Shown here in pieces: positions 8,832 through 17,172 of a stretch of 64,000 bases of DNA. The notes under the pieces are model-generated. The model did not search any database and was not told the DNA's origin. It worked only from the letters and a program-made list of their open reading frames with translations. Positions within the stretch are counted from its first letter, which is position 1, and the number at the start of each line of letters is the position of its first letter. The position numbers and the translations under genes were made by a program. Source of the DNA: BOG-224 sp963783505. Its GTDB lineage: Bacteria > Acidobacteriota > Terriglobia > Bryobacterales > Bryobacteraceae. The stretch is taken from positions 62,001-126,000 of the forward strand of contig CAWAOP010000035.1 of assembly GCA_963783505.1 (NCBI GenBank), given 5' to 3'.

Positions 8832-10094
8832 CTACCGGGGGTTGTGCGAGGTGGCCGCCGCGGAGTTCTTCGCCACCGGCGACGGTTCGGTTTGAAAGTG
8901 GCTCAGGCTGTCCGCGTATTTTTCGACGCCCCTGTAGATGGCCTCAGCCAGTTTCTGGCGGTAGTCGGGTTTGGTCAGAAGCGCCTCTTCCTTAGGGTTG
9001 CTGAGAAAGCCGATTTCGGTGAGCACCGAAGGCATGTGGGCGCCGATCAGAACCACGAAGGGCGCCGGCTTCACTCCCCGATCCTTTGCGCCGGGGATGT
9101 TCTTCGACGAAAAGGCGTATAAGGCGTCCTGAACGCAACTGGCGAACTCGCGGGATTCCGCCGCTTTGTCCTGCTTGGCGATTTGTTGAACCAGATCGGA
9201 CAAATCGAACACGGATTTCTCGTAGCTCGCGTTTTCGCGCGCGGCGATGTCCATCGAGTACCTGGTTCCTTTGACGTCCAGGTAAAAGCTCTCGATGCCG
9301 GCCACGCCCGGCTCGGAAGAGGAGTTCGCGTGAATCGAAAGGAACAAATCGGCCTTTTGGTCGTTCGCCATGGCCGTCCGTTCGCCGAGCGGAATGAACG
9401 TGTCGTCGCTGCGCGTGAAGAGGACTTCCGACTCCATCCGGTCGCGAATCAGCGCTCCGAGCCGAGTGGCGACATCCAGGACCAGATTCTTCTCCAGCAG
9501 GCCATGAGGTCCGGCCGTACCTTCGTCATGCCCGCCATGACCCGGATCGATCACGACGCGCGCAATCTTCAAACCAAGCGCTCGCGTTAATGAACTCTCG
9601 CCGCTGGAGGTCCGCGTAGCCGCCTTGGGCACTTCGACCGGCGGCGCGGCGGGTTTGGGCGAAACGGCGCCGCCGTTCGCAGCCGATGATGTCGAAGCGG
9701 GCGGAGCGGGCCGGATCTCCACGACCAGCCGATCCGGGGCAGTCTGCTTCGAAGGCGATAATTGCATGGGCCCGGTAAGCGTAAGCACTACGCGGGTAAC
9801 GCCCGGAGCGGTCTCAGCCACGCGAATACGCTCAACCAGATTGTCCACGGGCTCCTCGGTGTAAGTCCGTTGCGAGCCGAAGCGCGGTTCGGCTCCGGCG
9901 ATGTCGTAGTAGACACGCTCGGGCTCGTGCAGGCGGTCCCATTTGAACTCGAACGCGCCGGAAACATCGATGGTCACTCGCGTGAGGCCCGAGAGCGTCG
10001 TATGGTGGACCGCCGTGACGGCGTGAAGGGACGGCTTGGACCCCTGCCCCATGAGCAGCGGTAGCGCAGCCCAAAATGCCACAAGCCGTCTCAT
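8832..10094 (-). CDS. N-acetylmuramoyl-L-alanine amidase with AMIN domain
   Basis: The 420-residue secreted protein has a short signal peptide, an N-terminal beta-rich AMIN domain that targets septal peptidoglycan or envelope machines (about 25-130), a Ser/Pro/Ala linker, and an Amidase_3 catalytic domain from about residue 180. Zinc ligands are visible as PGHGG, the Glu of LLEKN and SIHANS. It cuts the amide bond between MurNAc and the stem peptide. It follows a lytic transglycosylase gene by 10 bases on the same strand, so the two probably act together in wall remodelling at division. Confidence 0.92.
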   Translation of the reverse strand: MRRLVAFWAALPLLMGQGSKPSLHAVTAVHHTTLSGLTRVTIDVSGAFEFKWDRLHEPERVYYDIAGAEPRFGSQRTYTEEPVDNLVERIRVAETAPGVTRVVLTLTGPMQLSPSKQTAPDRLVVEIRPAPPASTSSAANGGAVSPKPAAPPVEVPKAATRTSSGESSLTRALGLKIARVVIDPGHGGHDEGTAGPHGLLEKNLVLDVATRLGALIRDRMESEVLFTRSDDTFIPLGERTAMANDQKADLFLSIHANSSSEPGVAGIESFYLDVKGTRYSMDIAARENASYEKSVFDLSDLVQQIAKQDKAAESREFASCVQDALYAFSSKNIPGAKDRGVKPAPFVVLIGAHMPSVLTEIGFLSNPKEEALLTKPDYRQKLAEAIYRGVEKYADSLSHFQTEPSPVAKNSAAATSHNPR

Positions 10095-10104
10095 GTCAGT
10101 CCGG

Positions 10105-10788
10105 TCATTCGGATATATAGCGCACGCTTCCGTCCGGAGCCAGAACCGGTCGAATCTGCCTGGGGGCGTCCTTTGCCGGCTGAGGCTGGCTCGCTTCGCC
10201 CGTGGGCGCGGCGCCGGCCGTGGCGCTCCTGGCGGCGGCGTAGGATTGCCCCACGGTCTTTACATACTGTTTGGTCTCGGGGAAGGGCGGGACGCCGCCG
10301 TAACGCGATACGGCGCCCTCGCCGGCGCTATACGCCGCGAGGGCCAGCGTGGAATCGCCCTTATACAAATCGAGCAGGTATCTCAAATACCGCGCGCCGC
10401 CCTGGATATTCTGGGCGGGATCGAAAACATCCGCCACTCCGAAGCGCTTTGCGGTGGACGGAATGAGCTGCATCAGCCCCAGCGCTCCCTTGGAGGAAAC
10501 GGCATAAGGATCGTAATCGCTCTCGGCCTGGATGACGGAGTGAAGCAACTCGGGCGGAACGGATTGTTCGGCCGCTACGCGCGCCACCGTCTGCTGGAAT
10601 ACGGGAGCCTTGGTCCCGGCGGAACCCGCGGGGAGGACAACCTTACGCACGAGTTTCCCGCTGCGAGGGTCTGCGCGCACTACGCTTACGACGGGCCCGC
10701 CCGACGCCTTTGGGGAGGCGGGCGATGCGGCGCCGAGAGTCTGCGCGAAGGCCCAACCAGAAGCCAGCATAAAACACAATCGCGTCAA
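10105..10788 (-). CDS. Lytic transglycosylase (SLT domain)
   Basis: I place the start at a TTG (10788) because a GGAAGG site lies nine bases upstream and the product then begins with an export signal ending WAFAQT; an upstream TTG at 10815 is the alternative. The catalytic SLT domain has the acid glutamate in VIQAESDYDPYAVS, then GALGLMQLIPSTA and the substrate-groove AYSAGEGAV segment. The enzyme cleaves the MurNAc-GlcNAc bond, forming 1,6-anhydro ends, in the periplasm. It is the first gene of a pair with the downstream amidase. Confidence 0.88.
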   Translation of the reverse strand: MTRLCFMLASGWAFAQTLGAASPASPKASGGPVVSVVRADPRSGKLVRKVVLPAGSAGTKAPVFQQTVARVAAEQSVPPELLHSVIQAESDYDPYAVSSKGALGLMQLIPSTAKRFGVADVFDPAQNIQGGARYLRYLLDLYKGDSTLALAAYSAGEGAVSRYGGVPPFPETKQYVKTVGQSYAAARSATAGAAPTGEASQPQPAKDAPRQIRPVLAPDGSVRYISE

Positions 10789-10882
10789 AATGTTTCGCCT
10801 TCCAGTATAAAGCAATGCGTTCGCTCCGAAAAGGGGCCGGACGGACGAGCGCCCGCGACATCGAAGTGAAGCTTGGGGGCTC

Positions 10883-11030
10883 GCCTTGTATCAGGGCATG
10901 GCTTTAGCCGCGCCGCAGCATCCGCAGTCAAAGGCTTTAGCCACTGGTGTTTTCCCGCGTTCGCAGGGGCTGAAGCCCAATCCTCTTCGCGTTTCCACGG
11001 CACGGCTAAAGCCATGCCCTGATACAAGGC
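10883..11030. repeat. Paired 28-bp inverted repeat element (REP/MITE-like)
   Basis: Bases 10883-10910 and 11003-11030 are perfect inverted copies (28 of 28) beginning GCCTTGTATCAGGGCATGG. The 92 bases between them contain further GGCTTTAGCC and GGCTGAAGCC dyads, so the unit can fold as a long hairpin with internal stems. It has no coding content and sits in the gap upstream of the transglycosylase and mobA. It resembles the palindromic repeats scattered through Solibacter-type genomes. Confidence 0.8.
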
Positions 11031-11189
11031 CAAAGGCAATTCCTTGCGTAACGATACGCTCACGTTCACGCGAATTGATTCGGAATGGAGAGTTTCGTCA
11101 TTCTTGTGTCGCACACCCGACGGACGATGGGACTCCATGCGGCGCGCGTCCGCGGAGGCGCCCCGGAACCCCGATGCTATCATTTCCAT

Positions 11190-11750
11190 GTGAGCCGGGC
11201 GGGTTACGTGCTGGTGGGCGGACGAAGCTCGCGGATGGGCCGCGACAAAGCGCTGCTCCCGTTCGGAGCGAGTGTGCTGGCGCTCGAAATCGCCCGGGCG
11301 GTGGAAACGGCCGCCGGAAACGCCAGCCTCGTGGGAAACCCTAAATGCTACGGCCACCTCGGCTACCCGGTGGTGGCGGACGCATTTGGCGAAACGGGAC
11401 CTCTCGGAGGAATCCTGACGGCGCTCGTTCACACGCGCGCCGACTGGAACCTGGTAGCCGCTTGCGACATGCCTGGGTTGACCGTGGAGTTTCTGGGTTC
11501 CCTTTTCGAGCGCGCCGAGCAGACCGATCTGGACGCCGTTGTTCCCAATGGGCCGACCGGCCGCATGGAACCGCTGTGCGCCGTCTATCACAGGCGAGCC
11601 GAGCCGGCATTGCGGGCATCCTTCGCCCGCGGAGAACGCAGCCCGGCTGCCGCGCTCCGAGAGCTGCGCGCGATCACCGTCGAAATCCCGCAAGCCGCTT
11701 ATTTTCAAAACGTTAACACTCCCGAGGAGTGGGCCGCCCATGCCCGGTAG
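11190..11750 (+). CDS. mobA: Molybdenum cofactor guanylyltransferase MobA-like
   Basis: The GTG at 11190 gives a 186-residue nucleotidyltransferase whose first strand reads YVLVGGRSSRMGRDKALLPFG, the GTP-binding loop of MobA. Later features are the LVAACDMPGL metal-binding Asp and the NVNTPEEW signature close to the C-terminus. MobA attaches GMP to molybdopterin to make the bis-MGD cofactor for DMSO-reductase-type enzymes. The gene ends 11 bases inside the next ABC gene. No molybdoenzyme gene is in the window, although the electron-transfer module at 2-5 kb could in principle serve one. Confidence 0.88.
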   Translation: MSRAGYVLVGGRSSRMGRDKALLPFGASVLALEIARAVETAAGNASLVGNPKCYGHLGYPVVADAFGETGPLGGILTALVHTRADWNLVAACDMPGLTVEFLGSLFERAEQTDLDAVVPNGPTGRMEPLCAVYHRRAEPALRASFARGERSPAAALRELRAITVEIPQAAYFQNVNTPEEWAAHAR

Positions 11751-12495
11751 CGACCCGTACCCCCATTACATAGAGTTCCGCCACGTCTATAAGACGTTCG
11801 ACAAGCCGGTTTTAGCCGATGTTAGCTTCCATGTAGACCCGGGAGAAACGCTCGCGATCATCGGGCGTAGCGGCGTCGGCAAATCGGTGACCCTGGCCCA
11901 CATCATGGGTTTCCTGAAGCCAGACGCGGGCCGCGTCATCGTCGCGCACGAAGATATCACGGACATGCCCGAGAGCGAATTGCGCCGCGTCAGGACCAAA
12001 GTAACCATGGTGTTCCAGTCCGGGGCGCTTTTCGATTCCCTGACGGTCGGGGAGAACGTGCTCTTCCCGCTCGAATTGCGCGAGGATTACGACGCCACGA
12101 ATAAGGACGATGTCGTTGCCGGTCTGCTGGGCATGGTCGATATCGCTCACGCGGCCAAGTCGTACCCGGCGGACCTTTCCACGGGCTACAAGCGCGCCGT
12201 GGCCATCGCGCGGGCGCTGGCGGCGCAGCCCCAGTGCATCCTCTACGACGAGCCCACCACCATGGTGGACCCGATCATGTCCGGCCATGTGGGCGACCTC
12301 ATGCTTCGCTTGAAGAAGCAACTTCACCTGACCTCCATCGTAGTGACCCACGACCTGGACCTGATGTACAAAGTGGCCGACCGCGTAGTCTTCCTCCATG
12401 AAGGCGCCGTGATCTACGAAGGTCCAGTCGGCGAGTTGTCCAAAGCGGACAATCCCCACATCCACGAATTCCTGGAGATGGACCGGGTGGCGTAG
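11740..12495 (+). CDS. ABC transporter ATP-binding protein, MlaF-like
   Basis: The 251-residue ATPase has Walker A GRSGVGKS, a Q-loop in VTMVFQSGALFDSLTV, a signature loop written LSTGYKRA in place of LSGG, Walker B CILYDEPTT and the switch His in VVTHDLDL. The FQSGALFDSLTVGENV segment is typical of MlaF/Ttg2A ATPases that power outer-membrane lipid trafficking. The ATG overlaps the mobA end by 11 bases. No MlaE permease or MlaD substrate-binding gene is adjacent, so the partner must be elsewhere. The Thr in the signature loop is mildly unusual. Confidence 0.85.
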   Translation: MPGSDPYPHYIEFRHVYKTFDKPVLADVSFHVDPGETLAIIGRSGVGKSVTLAHIMGFLKPDAGRVIVAHEDITDMPESELRRVRTKVTMVFQSGALFDSLTVGENVLFPLELREDYDATNKDDVVAGLLGMVDIAHAAKSYPADLSTGYKRAVAIARALAAQPQCILYDEPTTMVDPIMSGHVGDLMLRLKKQLHLTSIVVTHDLDLMYKVADRVVFLHEGAVIYEGPVGELSKADNPHIHEFLEMDRVA

Positions 12496-12554
12496 GAGCC
12501 GGCAAGCTGTCGGCAATCGGCCATCAGGTTTCAGCGTCGAGGCAAGCTCGACCC

Positions 12555-13007
12555 TTATCGCCAGGTTTGCCGGCGGCGCAGGTTGAAGCTCCACCGTTCC
12601 AGTTGAGGGCAGCGCCGGAGGACTTCGTCGAGAAACTCCGACTCTTGCTCGACGGCGATCGTAACCCCCTTCCGGCCTTCGCCGATTACCCGAAGTGGTT
12701 CGGTCGTAGACACATAGCCAACCGGCGGCGCATAGCCGGTCCGCCGAACCGCCAGCAGGGAAGCGTATGGGATCAGAGCCGTCCGCACCCCGCTGCGCAG
12801 GAATAGGCCGGCGTCCCGAAACTCGGCGTACTGGGGAAAAGTCATTAGCGGCGGAACGATCGACGCTAGGCCCCACAGTGCGAAGGGGAGAAGAACCCAG
12901 CCGTGAAATTGATGGCGCGGCGCGACACAGAGCAGGCCGAAACAGAAGACGGAAGGCGACATCGAGAGGAACAGCCTCCACCAGCAGACGCGCGATCCAA
13001 ACCTCAT
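12555..13007 (-). CDS. Small membrane protein with bacterial PH-like domain
   Basis: The 150-residue product has two hydrophobic segments near the N-terminus (about 12-28 and 38-58) followed by a compact beta-rich region with FRDAGLFLRSGVRTALIPYASLLAVRRT split across residues 80-107. That strand pattern matches bacterial PH (YdbT/YyaB-like) domains, which follow two transmembrane helices. Its function is unknown. It is transcribed away from the PLP enzyme gene that begins 54 bases downstream of its start. Confidence 0.62.
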   Translation of the reverse strand: MRFGSRVCWWRLFLSMSPSVFCFGLLCVAPRHQFHGWVLLPFALWGLASIVPPLMTFPQYAEFRDAGLFLRSGVRTALIPYASLLAVRRTGYAPPVGYVSTTEPLRVIGEGRKGVTIAVEQESEFLDEVLRRCPQLERWSFNLRRRQTWR

Positions 13008-13061
13008 AGATCCGCTACTCTACCACCCACTGGCGGCTTCGTCTACCGTACTCTGGAAGAG

Positions 13062-14210
13062 ATGGAGATCCAGAATCCCGTGGAACCCGCCGTGGAACCG
13101 GCGCTTTGGGAAAGGTTTGCAAGCCACTTCCCGGTTCGTGAGCGGCTCGTCTATCTAAACCATGCCGCTGTCTCGCCTCTCTGCCGGCCCGCGGCTGAGG
13201 CAATGAAGCATCTTGCGGACGATTGCCTCAATTTCGGCAGCCTCCACTATGGAGAATGGCTGGCGGCTTACCAGGGATTGCGAGACGCCGCCGCGAAGCT
13301 GATCAACGCAAATGCGTCCGAGATCGCGCTGGTCAAAAACACATCGGAAGGCATCGCGACGGTTGCGATGGGACTGGATTGGAAGCCCGGCGACCGGATG
13401 GTCGGATTTGCGGAAGAGTTCCCGGCCAACTACTTCCCGTGGAAGCGTTTGGAGGCCAAGGGCGTCGAAGTGACTTGGCTCTCGGTGCACGACCCTATCG
13501 AGCGGATCGACGAAGCATGCAGGGGAGCGCGATTGTTGGCCATCAGCTTCGTGCAATTCCTGAGCGGCTATCGGGCGCCACTTCAGCAAATAGGTGAGAT
13601 TTGCCGCAGCAACCACTGCATTTTTCTGGTTGATGCGATTCAGGGCCTCGGCGCATTTCCTCTGGACGTGCGAGCCTGCCACGTCGATGCGGCCGCGGCG
13701 GATGGGCACAAGTGGCTGCTGGGCCCGGAAGGCTGCGGTGTTCTATATATCAGCCAGGAGCTTCAAGAACGGGTTGAGCCCGTCGAGTTCGGCTGGACCA
13801 ACGTAGCCAAATACGCCGATTATGCTTCGCGGGATATGGCGCTACGCCCGGACGCCGGGCGGTACGAATGCGGAACGCTTAATACTATAGGTTGCTTCGG
13901 CTTAAGGGCATCTATTGAACTTTTACTTGAAGTGAATCCGGAGGTCTCTGCGGCGGCAATTCTGGAACTCGGCTCTCAGATCCGAAGCGGAGTTCGAGCG
14001 AGCGGCTATGAGGTCCTTGGCGAGTATCCGGCGGAGAACTGTTCCGGCATCGTGAGCTTTCGGAACCCCCGGATTCCGGCGGGGGACGTGGTCCGGGCTT
14101 TGCGGGCGAAGGGAGTGATCGCCGCGCCTCGCAACGGTTGGGTGCGAACCTCCCCGCATTTCTATATTTCGCCCGCCGAAGTTGATCGAATGCTCGAAGC
14201 GTTGCCGTGA
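13062..14210 (+). CDS. Class V aminotransferase / cysteine desulfurase-like PLP enzyme
   Basis: The ATG at 13062 is preceded by GGAAGAG and gives 382 residues. The family is fold-type I class V: YLNHAAVSPL at the start, a VKNTSEGI cofactor loop, VDAIQGLGAFPLDV with the pyridine-nitrogen Asp, and the Schiff-base lysine in DGHKWLLGPEG. RTSPHFY lies near the end. Related proteins include isopenicillin N epimerase-like enzymes and selenocysteine lyases. The long open frame upstream of 13062 has no homologous content. The substrate cannot be inferred from neighbours. Confidence 0.88.
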   Translation: MEIQNPVEPAVEPALWERFASHFPVRERLVYLNHAAVSPLCRPAAEAMKHLADDCLNFGSLHYGEWLAAYQGLRDAAAKLINANASEIALVKNTSEGIATVAMGLDWKPGDRMVGFAEEFPANYFPWKRLEAKGVEVTWLSVHDPIERIDEACRGARLLAISFVQFLSGYRAPLQQIGEICRSNHCIFLVDAIQGLGAFPLDVRACHVDAAAADGHKWLLGPEGCGVLYISQELQERVEPVEFGWTNVAKYADYASRDMALRPDAGRYECGTLNTIGCFGLRASIELLLEVNPEVSAAAILELGSQIRSGVRASGYEVLGEYPAENCSGIVSFRNPRIPAGDVVRALRAKGVIAAPRNGWVRTSPHFYISPAEVDRMLEALP

Positions 14211-14267
14211 CCGCTTCAAGGGTTTGTTGAACAGCCGACAGCCCGCTAGTGTACTGTCTCGTGAGCG

Positions 14268-15680
14268 CTACGTGAACCCCATCTTGTGAGCGGCCGCGAC
14301 TTGGCTCACAGTTGAGGTATGGAAGAGCGTAGACACGAGGCGGTAATAGCGCGCCACCCGCGGGTAGCGTTCCTTGAGCCGCCCCATGGATTCGCGCACT
14401 TCGGCCGGCTTCGTGCCCTTGCCTTTGCCTTTCGTCACGCGTTTCTTCAGCTTCTCCAGATCCGCCAGCAGCCGCTTTTCGTGCAGTTCCCGAATCGCCC
14501 GGTCCTTCTCTTTCCGCTCGCTCGACAGGCACAGCACATGCGTCTCTCCATCCACCCGCCGCATCTTCACCCGGATGGTGGATTTCTTCTGAAACGGATT
14601 GCGCGGCGAAGGCTCTCGCTCCACGGCCGCGAACTCGTCGCTGTCCTGAAACTCCGCGCCCCAGTCCTTGCGCTCGGCGTAGGGTTCGGCAACCAGGTAA
14701 TGCAGGCCGCGCGCGCGAATCCGCTCGATATTCTCCTTGCCCGCCATGCCCCGGTCCACCACCACGGTCTGCTCAGCCCGCAGTCCCACGCGCTGATCCA
14801 GCGCTTTCAGCATCTCCTCCAACGTGGTCGAGTCGTGCCGGTTGCCGGCGAACACCTCGTGCGCCAGCGGGAATCCCTCCCGGTTCACCGCCAGTCCCAC
14901 CAGCACTTGTTTGCAGTCGCCGCGATGGTCCCGCGAGTAGCCCCGTTTGGCTTTGGCGTCGCTCGTCGCGCGCCCTTCGAAGTACGTCGAAGTGACGTCG
15001 TACAGGAAGACCGTCTGATCGAGCCCGAACAGATTCCGCTCCCGATCGGCCAGCGCCGTCTCGACGGCCACGCGATGTTCATGCAGCTTGTCCAGATTAC
15101 GATACAGCGCGTCTTCGGCCAACGCGTCGAAGTCGACTCCCGGAATATCGGGCAACGCGGTGGCGCGAATCCACTCCGGCATGGCCAACTCGCTGGCGGG
15201 ATGAATCAGCCGGTTCAGCGTCATCGCCAAGGTCAAGCGGCGCGCCCCCTCGCTCAACCCCGCCTTCTCCAAAATCGCATCCAGTTCCAGACGCCGCCAG
15301 AACTGGCGCCCCACGTGGACAGGTCCGGCCTGGCGCGACTCTTCGCAGCGCACGCCTTCGACCCGCACCGTGACCAGTTCGTCGTGAGCCGCCGCCGCAG
15401 TCCGGCGCTGGGCAGGGGCGAGAGCGGTGGACTTCACCTTGGCGATGAGGCGCTCCAGTTCGGCGTTGCCGGAAGAACTCACCAGTTCCTGCTGTCCGGA
15501 AAGAGCGGACTCCAGTTTGTGGGCCAGGGCCAGCCAGTCCCGCTTTGGGCGGGGGCTGAGGTCGCCGAGCGAGCAGATGACTTTCTGGCGGGGGCCCTTG
15601 GGAGTGAGGATGCTTTCGACGAGGAGAAAGTGGGAGTAGGTCTTGCCCTTGTAGGTCCGCGAAGCTTTGCGGATGTACAT
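14268..15680 (-). CDS. IS1634/IS4-type DDE transposase, C-terminally truncated
   Basis: The 470-residue frame starts MYIRKASRTYKGKTY and has the first catalytic Asp region LYDVTSTYFEG and the second, VVVDRGMAGKEN. Full IS1634-type transposases are roughly 550-600 residues and place the catalytic Glu in a C-terminal helix domain. Here homology stops after RYPRVARYY and the last ~23 residues look unrelated, so the third catalytic residue is missing and the element should be inactive by itself. I could not identify terminal inverted repeats. Confidence 0.82.
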   Translation of the reverse strand: MYIRKASRTYKGKTYSHFLLVESILTPKGPRQKVICSLGDLSPRPKRDWLALAHKLESALSGQQELVSSSGNAELERLIAKVKSTALAPAQRRTAAAAHDELVTVRVEGVRCEESRQAGPVHVGRQFWRRLELDAILEKAGLSEGARRLTLAMTLNRLIHPASELAMPEWIRATALPDIPGVDFDALAEDALYRNLDKLHEHRVAVETALADRERNLFGLDQTVFLYDVTSTYFEGRATSDAKAKRGYSRDHRGDCKQVLVGLAVNREGFPLAHEVFAGNRHDSTTLEEMLKALDQRVGLRAEQTVVVDRGMAGKENIERIRARGLHYLVAEPYAERKDWGAEFQDSDEFAAVEREPSPRNPFQKKSTIRVKMRRVDGETHVLCLSSERKEKDRAIRELHEKRLLADLEKLKKRVTKGKGKGTKPAEVRESMGRLKERYPRVARYYRLVSTLFHTSTVSQVAAAHKMGFT

Positions 15681-16007
15681 AGCTTAGACACTAAAGCAAA
15701 ACAGAAATCAAGGCAAATGTTCAACGATAGAAGTCCGCGAAAGCAAATATAGGCCGCCCATATCGGCCCTACCGTTTAGTCACTATTTCGAGCATTCTGG
15801 AATTTACTGGAAGCAAGTAAACGAGATACGCCCTTCAATACGCCCTGGGGGCGCTCACCACCGCGAGGTGGTATACCGAAGTTGGGCTAACGGGGCTGGG
15901 GTGCAGCCTTCGAGCGCCGATTCGGTGTGCTCGCCGCAGGGCGGGCTATGTGGACTGGTTTGAGGGAGGCGCAGGACGGGATCCTGCGCCACTGTGCCGG
16001 GTGCGAA
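15681..16007. other. Intergenic region with dinB-side hairpin
   Basis: These 327 bases hold the former flank of the transposon and no supportable gene. A strong stem with GGCGCAGGA / TCCTGCGCC arms lies at 15968-15990, just after the dinB-like gene, and is listed separately. Confidence 0.4.
15968..15990 (-). terminator. Hairpin downstream of DinB-like gene
   Basis: A 9-bp perfect stem with a CGGGA loop lies 17 bases after the DinB stop codon on the minus strand. There is no U-tract, so it may slow or protect transcripts and need not be a classic intrinsic terminator. Confidence 0.4.
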
Positions 16008-16559
16008 TCAGGCCTTGGGTTGGGCGGCGCGCATGGCGGCGATGCGCTCTTCCATCTGACGGGTCAAGTGCGGAGTGATGCCGATGATGCGCTCGGCTAC
16101 CATGAGTTGGGCGCGGTGGTGCATTTCGTGCTCCTTGACACCAAGGAGCATTTCGAAGCGGGATTTCGAGGGCGGGGTCATGGTTTGGGGGTATCCGACC
16201 TTCTCGCCGAGAAACTCCTCCGAAGCGCCTTCCAGCTTTTGCGCGAAGGCTTCGCCTTCGGCGCGCAATAGTTCCAGGATTTCGGCTTTGGTGCGGGGCT
16301 GCTTCTCTTCGGCCTGAATCGCGCCCATGAAACTGAAGAAATCGAAACCGACGAGCGTGTCGCGGCGCTCCACAAACTGGACTTGAGTCTGCACGCGCGG
16401 GGTGACGGCGATGTGGACCAACATCTCCGCTACCGTGCGGGCGCCGGGCGCGACGCTCATCCCGTATTTATCTTCAGGGATTTCTTCAGCAATTATAAGC
16501 GTGTTGCCGCGAACGGTGCGGAAGGACGCGGCGAGTTCTATAGATCCGTAGTAGGTCAT
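16008..16559 (-). CDS. DinB family protein
   Basis: The ATG at 16559 is preceded by GAGAGGA and gives 183 residues of the DinB/YfiT four-helix metalloenzyme-like fold. Metal-binding histidines are visible in AEMLVHIAVTP (about 50) and in KEHEMHHRAQL (about 143-148). The family includes thiol-dependent S-transferases, such as bacillithiol-related ones, and many uncharacterised stress proteins; the reaction here is unknown. The open frame extends upstream but reads low-complexity text. Confidence 0.85.
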   Translation of the reverse strand: MTYYGSIELAASFRTVRGNTLIIAEEIPEDKYGMSVAPGARTVAEMLVHIAVTPRVQTQVQFVERRDTLVGFDFFSFMGAIQAEEKQPRTKAEILELLRAEGEAFAQKLEGASEEFLGEKVGYPQTMTPPSKSRFEMLLGVKEHEMHHRAQLMVAERIIGITPHLTRQMEERIAAMRAAQPKA

Positions 16560-16589
16560 GTGCAAAGTCCTCTCAGTGGGGGGTAGTAC

Positions 16590-16675
16590 CAGTTTAGGGC
16601 AGGAGGAAGGGGAAAGGAGAAGGGGAAAGGAATACGGAAGGCTGAAGGCGGAAGGCTGAATACGGAAGGCGGAGG
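16590..16675. repeat. Low-complexity GGAAGG/GGCTGAAG direct repeats
   Basis: This purine-rich tract is made of short imperfect direct repeats (GGGGAAAGGA, ATACGGAAGG, GGCTGAAGGC). It lies between the DinB start and the end of the next membrane-protein gene and is prone to slippage. Confidence 0.55.
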
Positions 16676-17044
16676 TCAGATTGCGGAGGGGGGAGGGTTC
16701 GTGGCGGGCAAGACCGCGGCGTGCAGTGAAGCTGGGGACTGGTCTTCGTCCTGGTCGGTTTCGAGATAGAGGTGGCTGTACCAGGAGGCCAGACCGCAAC
16801 CGATCAATAACGCCACCAGCAGCGCGCACCACGCCAGGGTGCGGCGGTTCCAGGCTTCGCGCTCCGCAACGGCCGCCGCGGCAGCTTTGGCGCAGGCAAA
16901 GGCGGCGCCGGCGCTCAGTACCAGCTTGATGTGCCAGGGGAGCAGATCGAAGTGGTCCACGCCTCCGACCTCGCTCCAGAGCACGAGAACGGCGATCAGA
17001 GCTAGGAGGAACAGAGCTACATAGGCGAGGCGCAGAACTGTCAT
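16676..17044 (-). CDS. Hypothetical membrane protein
   Basis: The 122-residue protein has about three hydrophobic helices (3-25, 38-60, 70-90) and an acidic, Pro-rich tail (TDQDEDQSP). I do not recognise a family. It lies on the same strand as, and upstream of, the DinB gene, separated by the repeat tract. The C-terminal ten residues are encoded within repeat-like sequence, so the true end could once have been earlier. Confidence 0.5.
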   Translation of the reverse strand: MTVLRLAYVALFLLALIAVLVLWSEVGGVDHFDLLPWHIKLVLSAGAAFACAKAAAAAVAEREAWNRRTLAWCALLVALLIGCGLASWYSHLYLETDQDEDQSPASLHAAVLPATNPPPSAI

Positions 17045-17172
17045 TTAGATCCTGTTTTTAAGTGTAGATGAAAAGGGGAGGGCTGGTTGGGCGAAGGGCG
17101 GGTGCGTGCGGGCATCTCGACACGAATGTCGGGACGGCAAGCTGAAGCTTGCGCCACGACGAGCGGAATCGG

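Noticed and set aside
10785..11741. 318-codon minus-strand open frame across mobA and the inverted repeat
   Set aside because: It is antisense to mobA, runs through the repeat element and shows no family motif; mobA itself is clear on the other strand.
12903..13061. N-terminal extension of the class V aminotransferase
   Set aside because: The upstream 53 codons are charged low-complexity text antisense to the PH-domain gene; the ATG at 13062 has a ribosome site and starts at the family's normal position.
14319..15752. 477-codon plus-strand open frame opposite the transposase
   Set aside because: It is antisense to the transposase and lacks any family signature.
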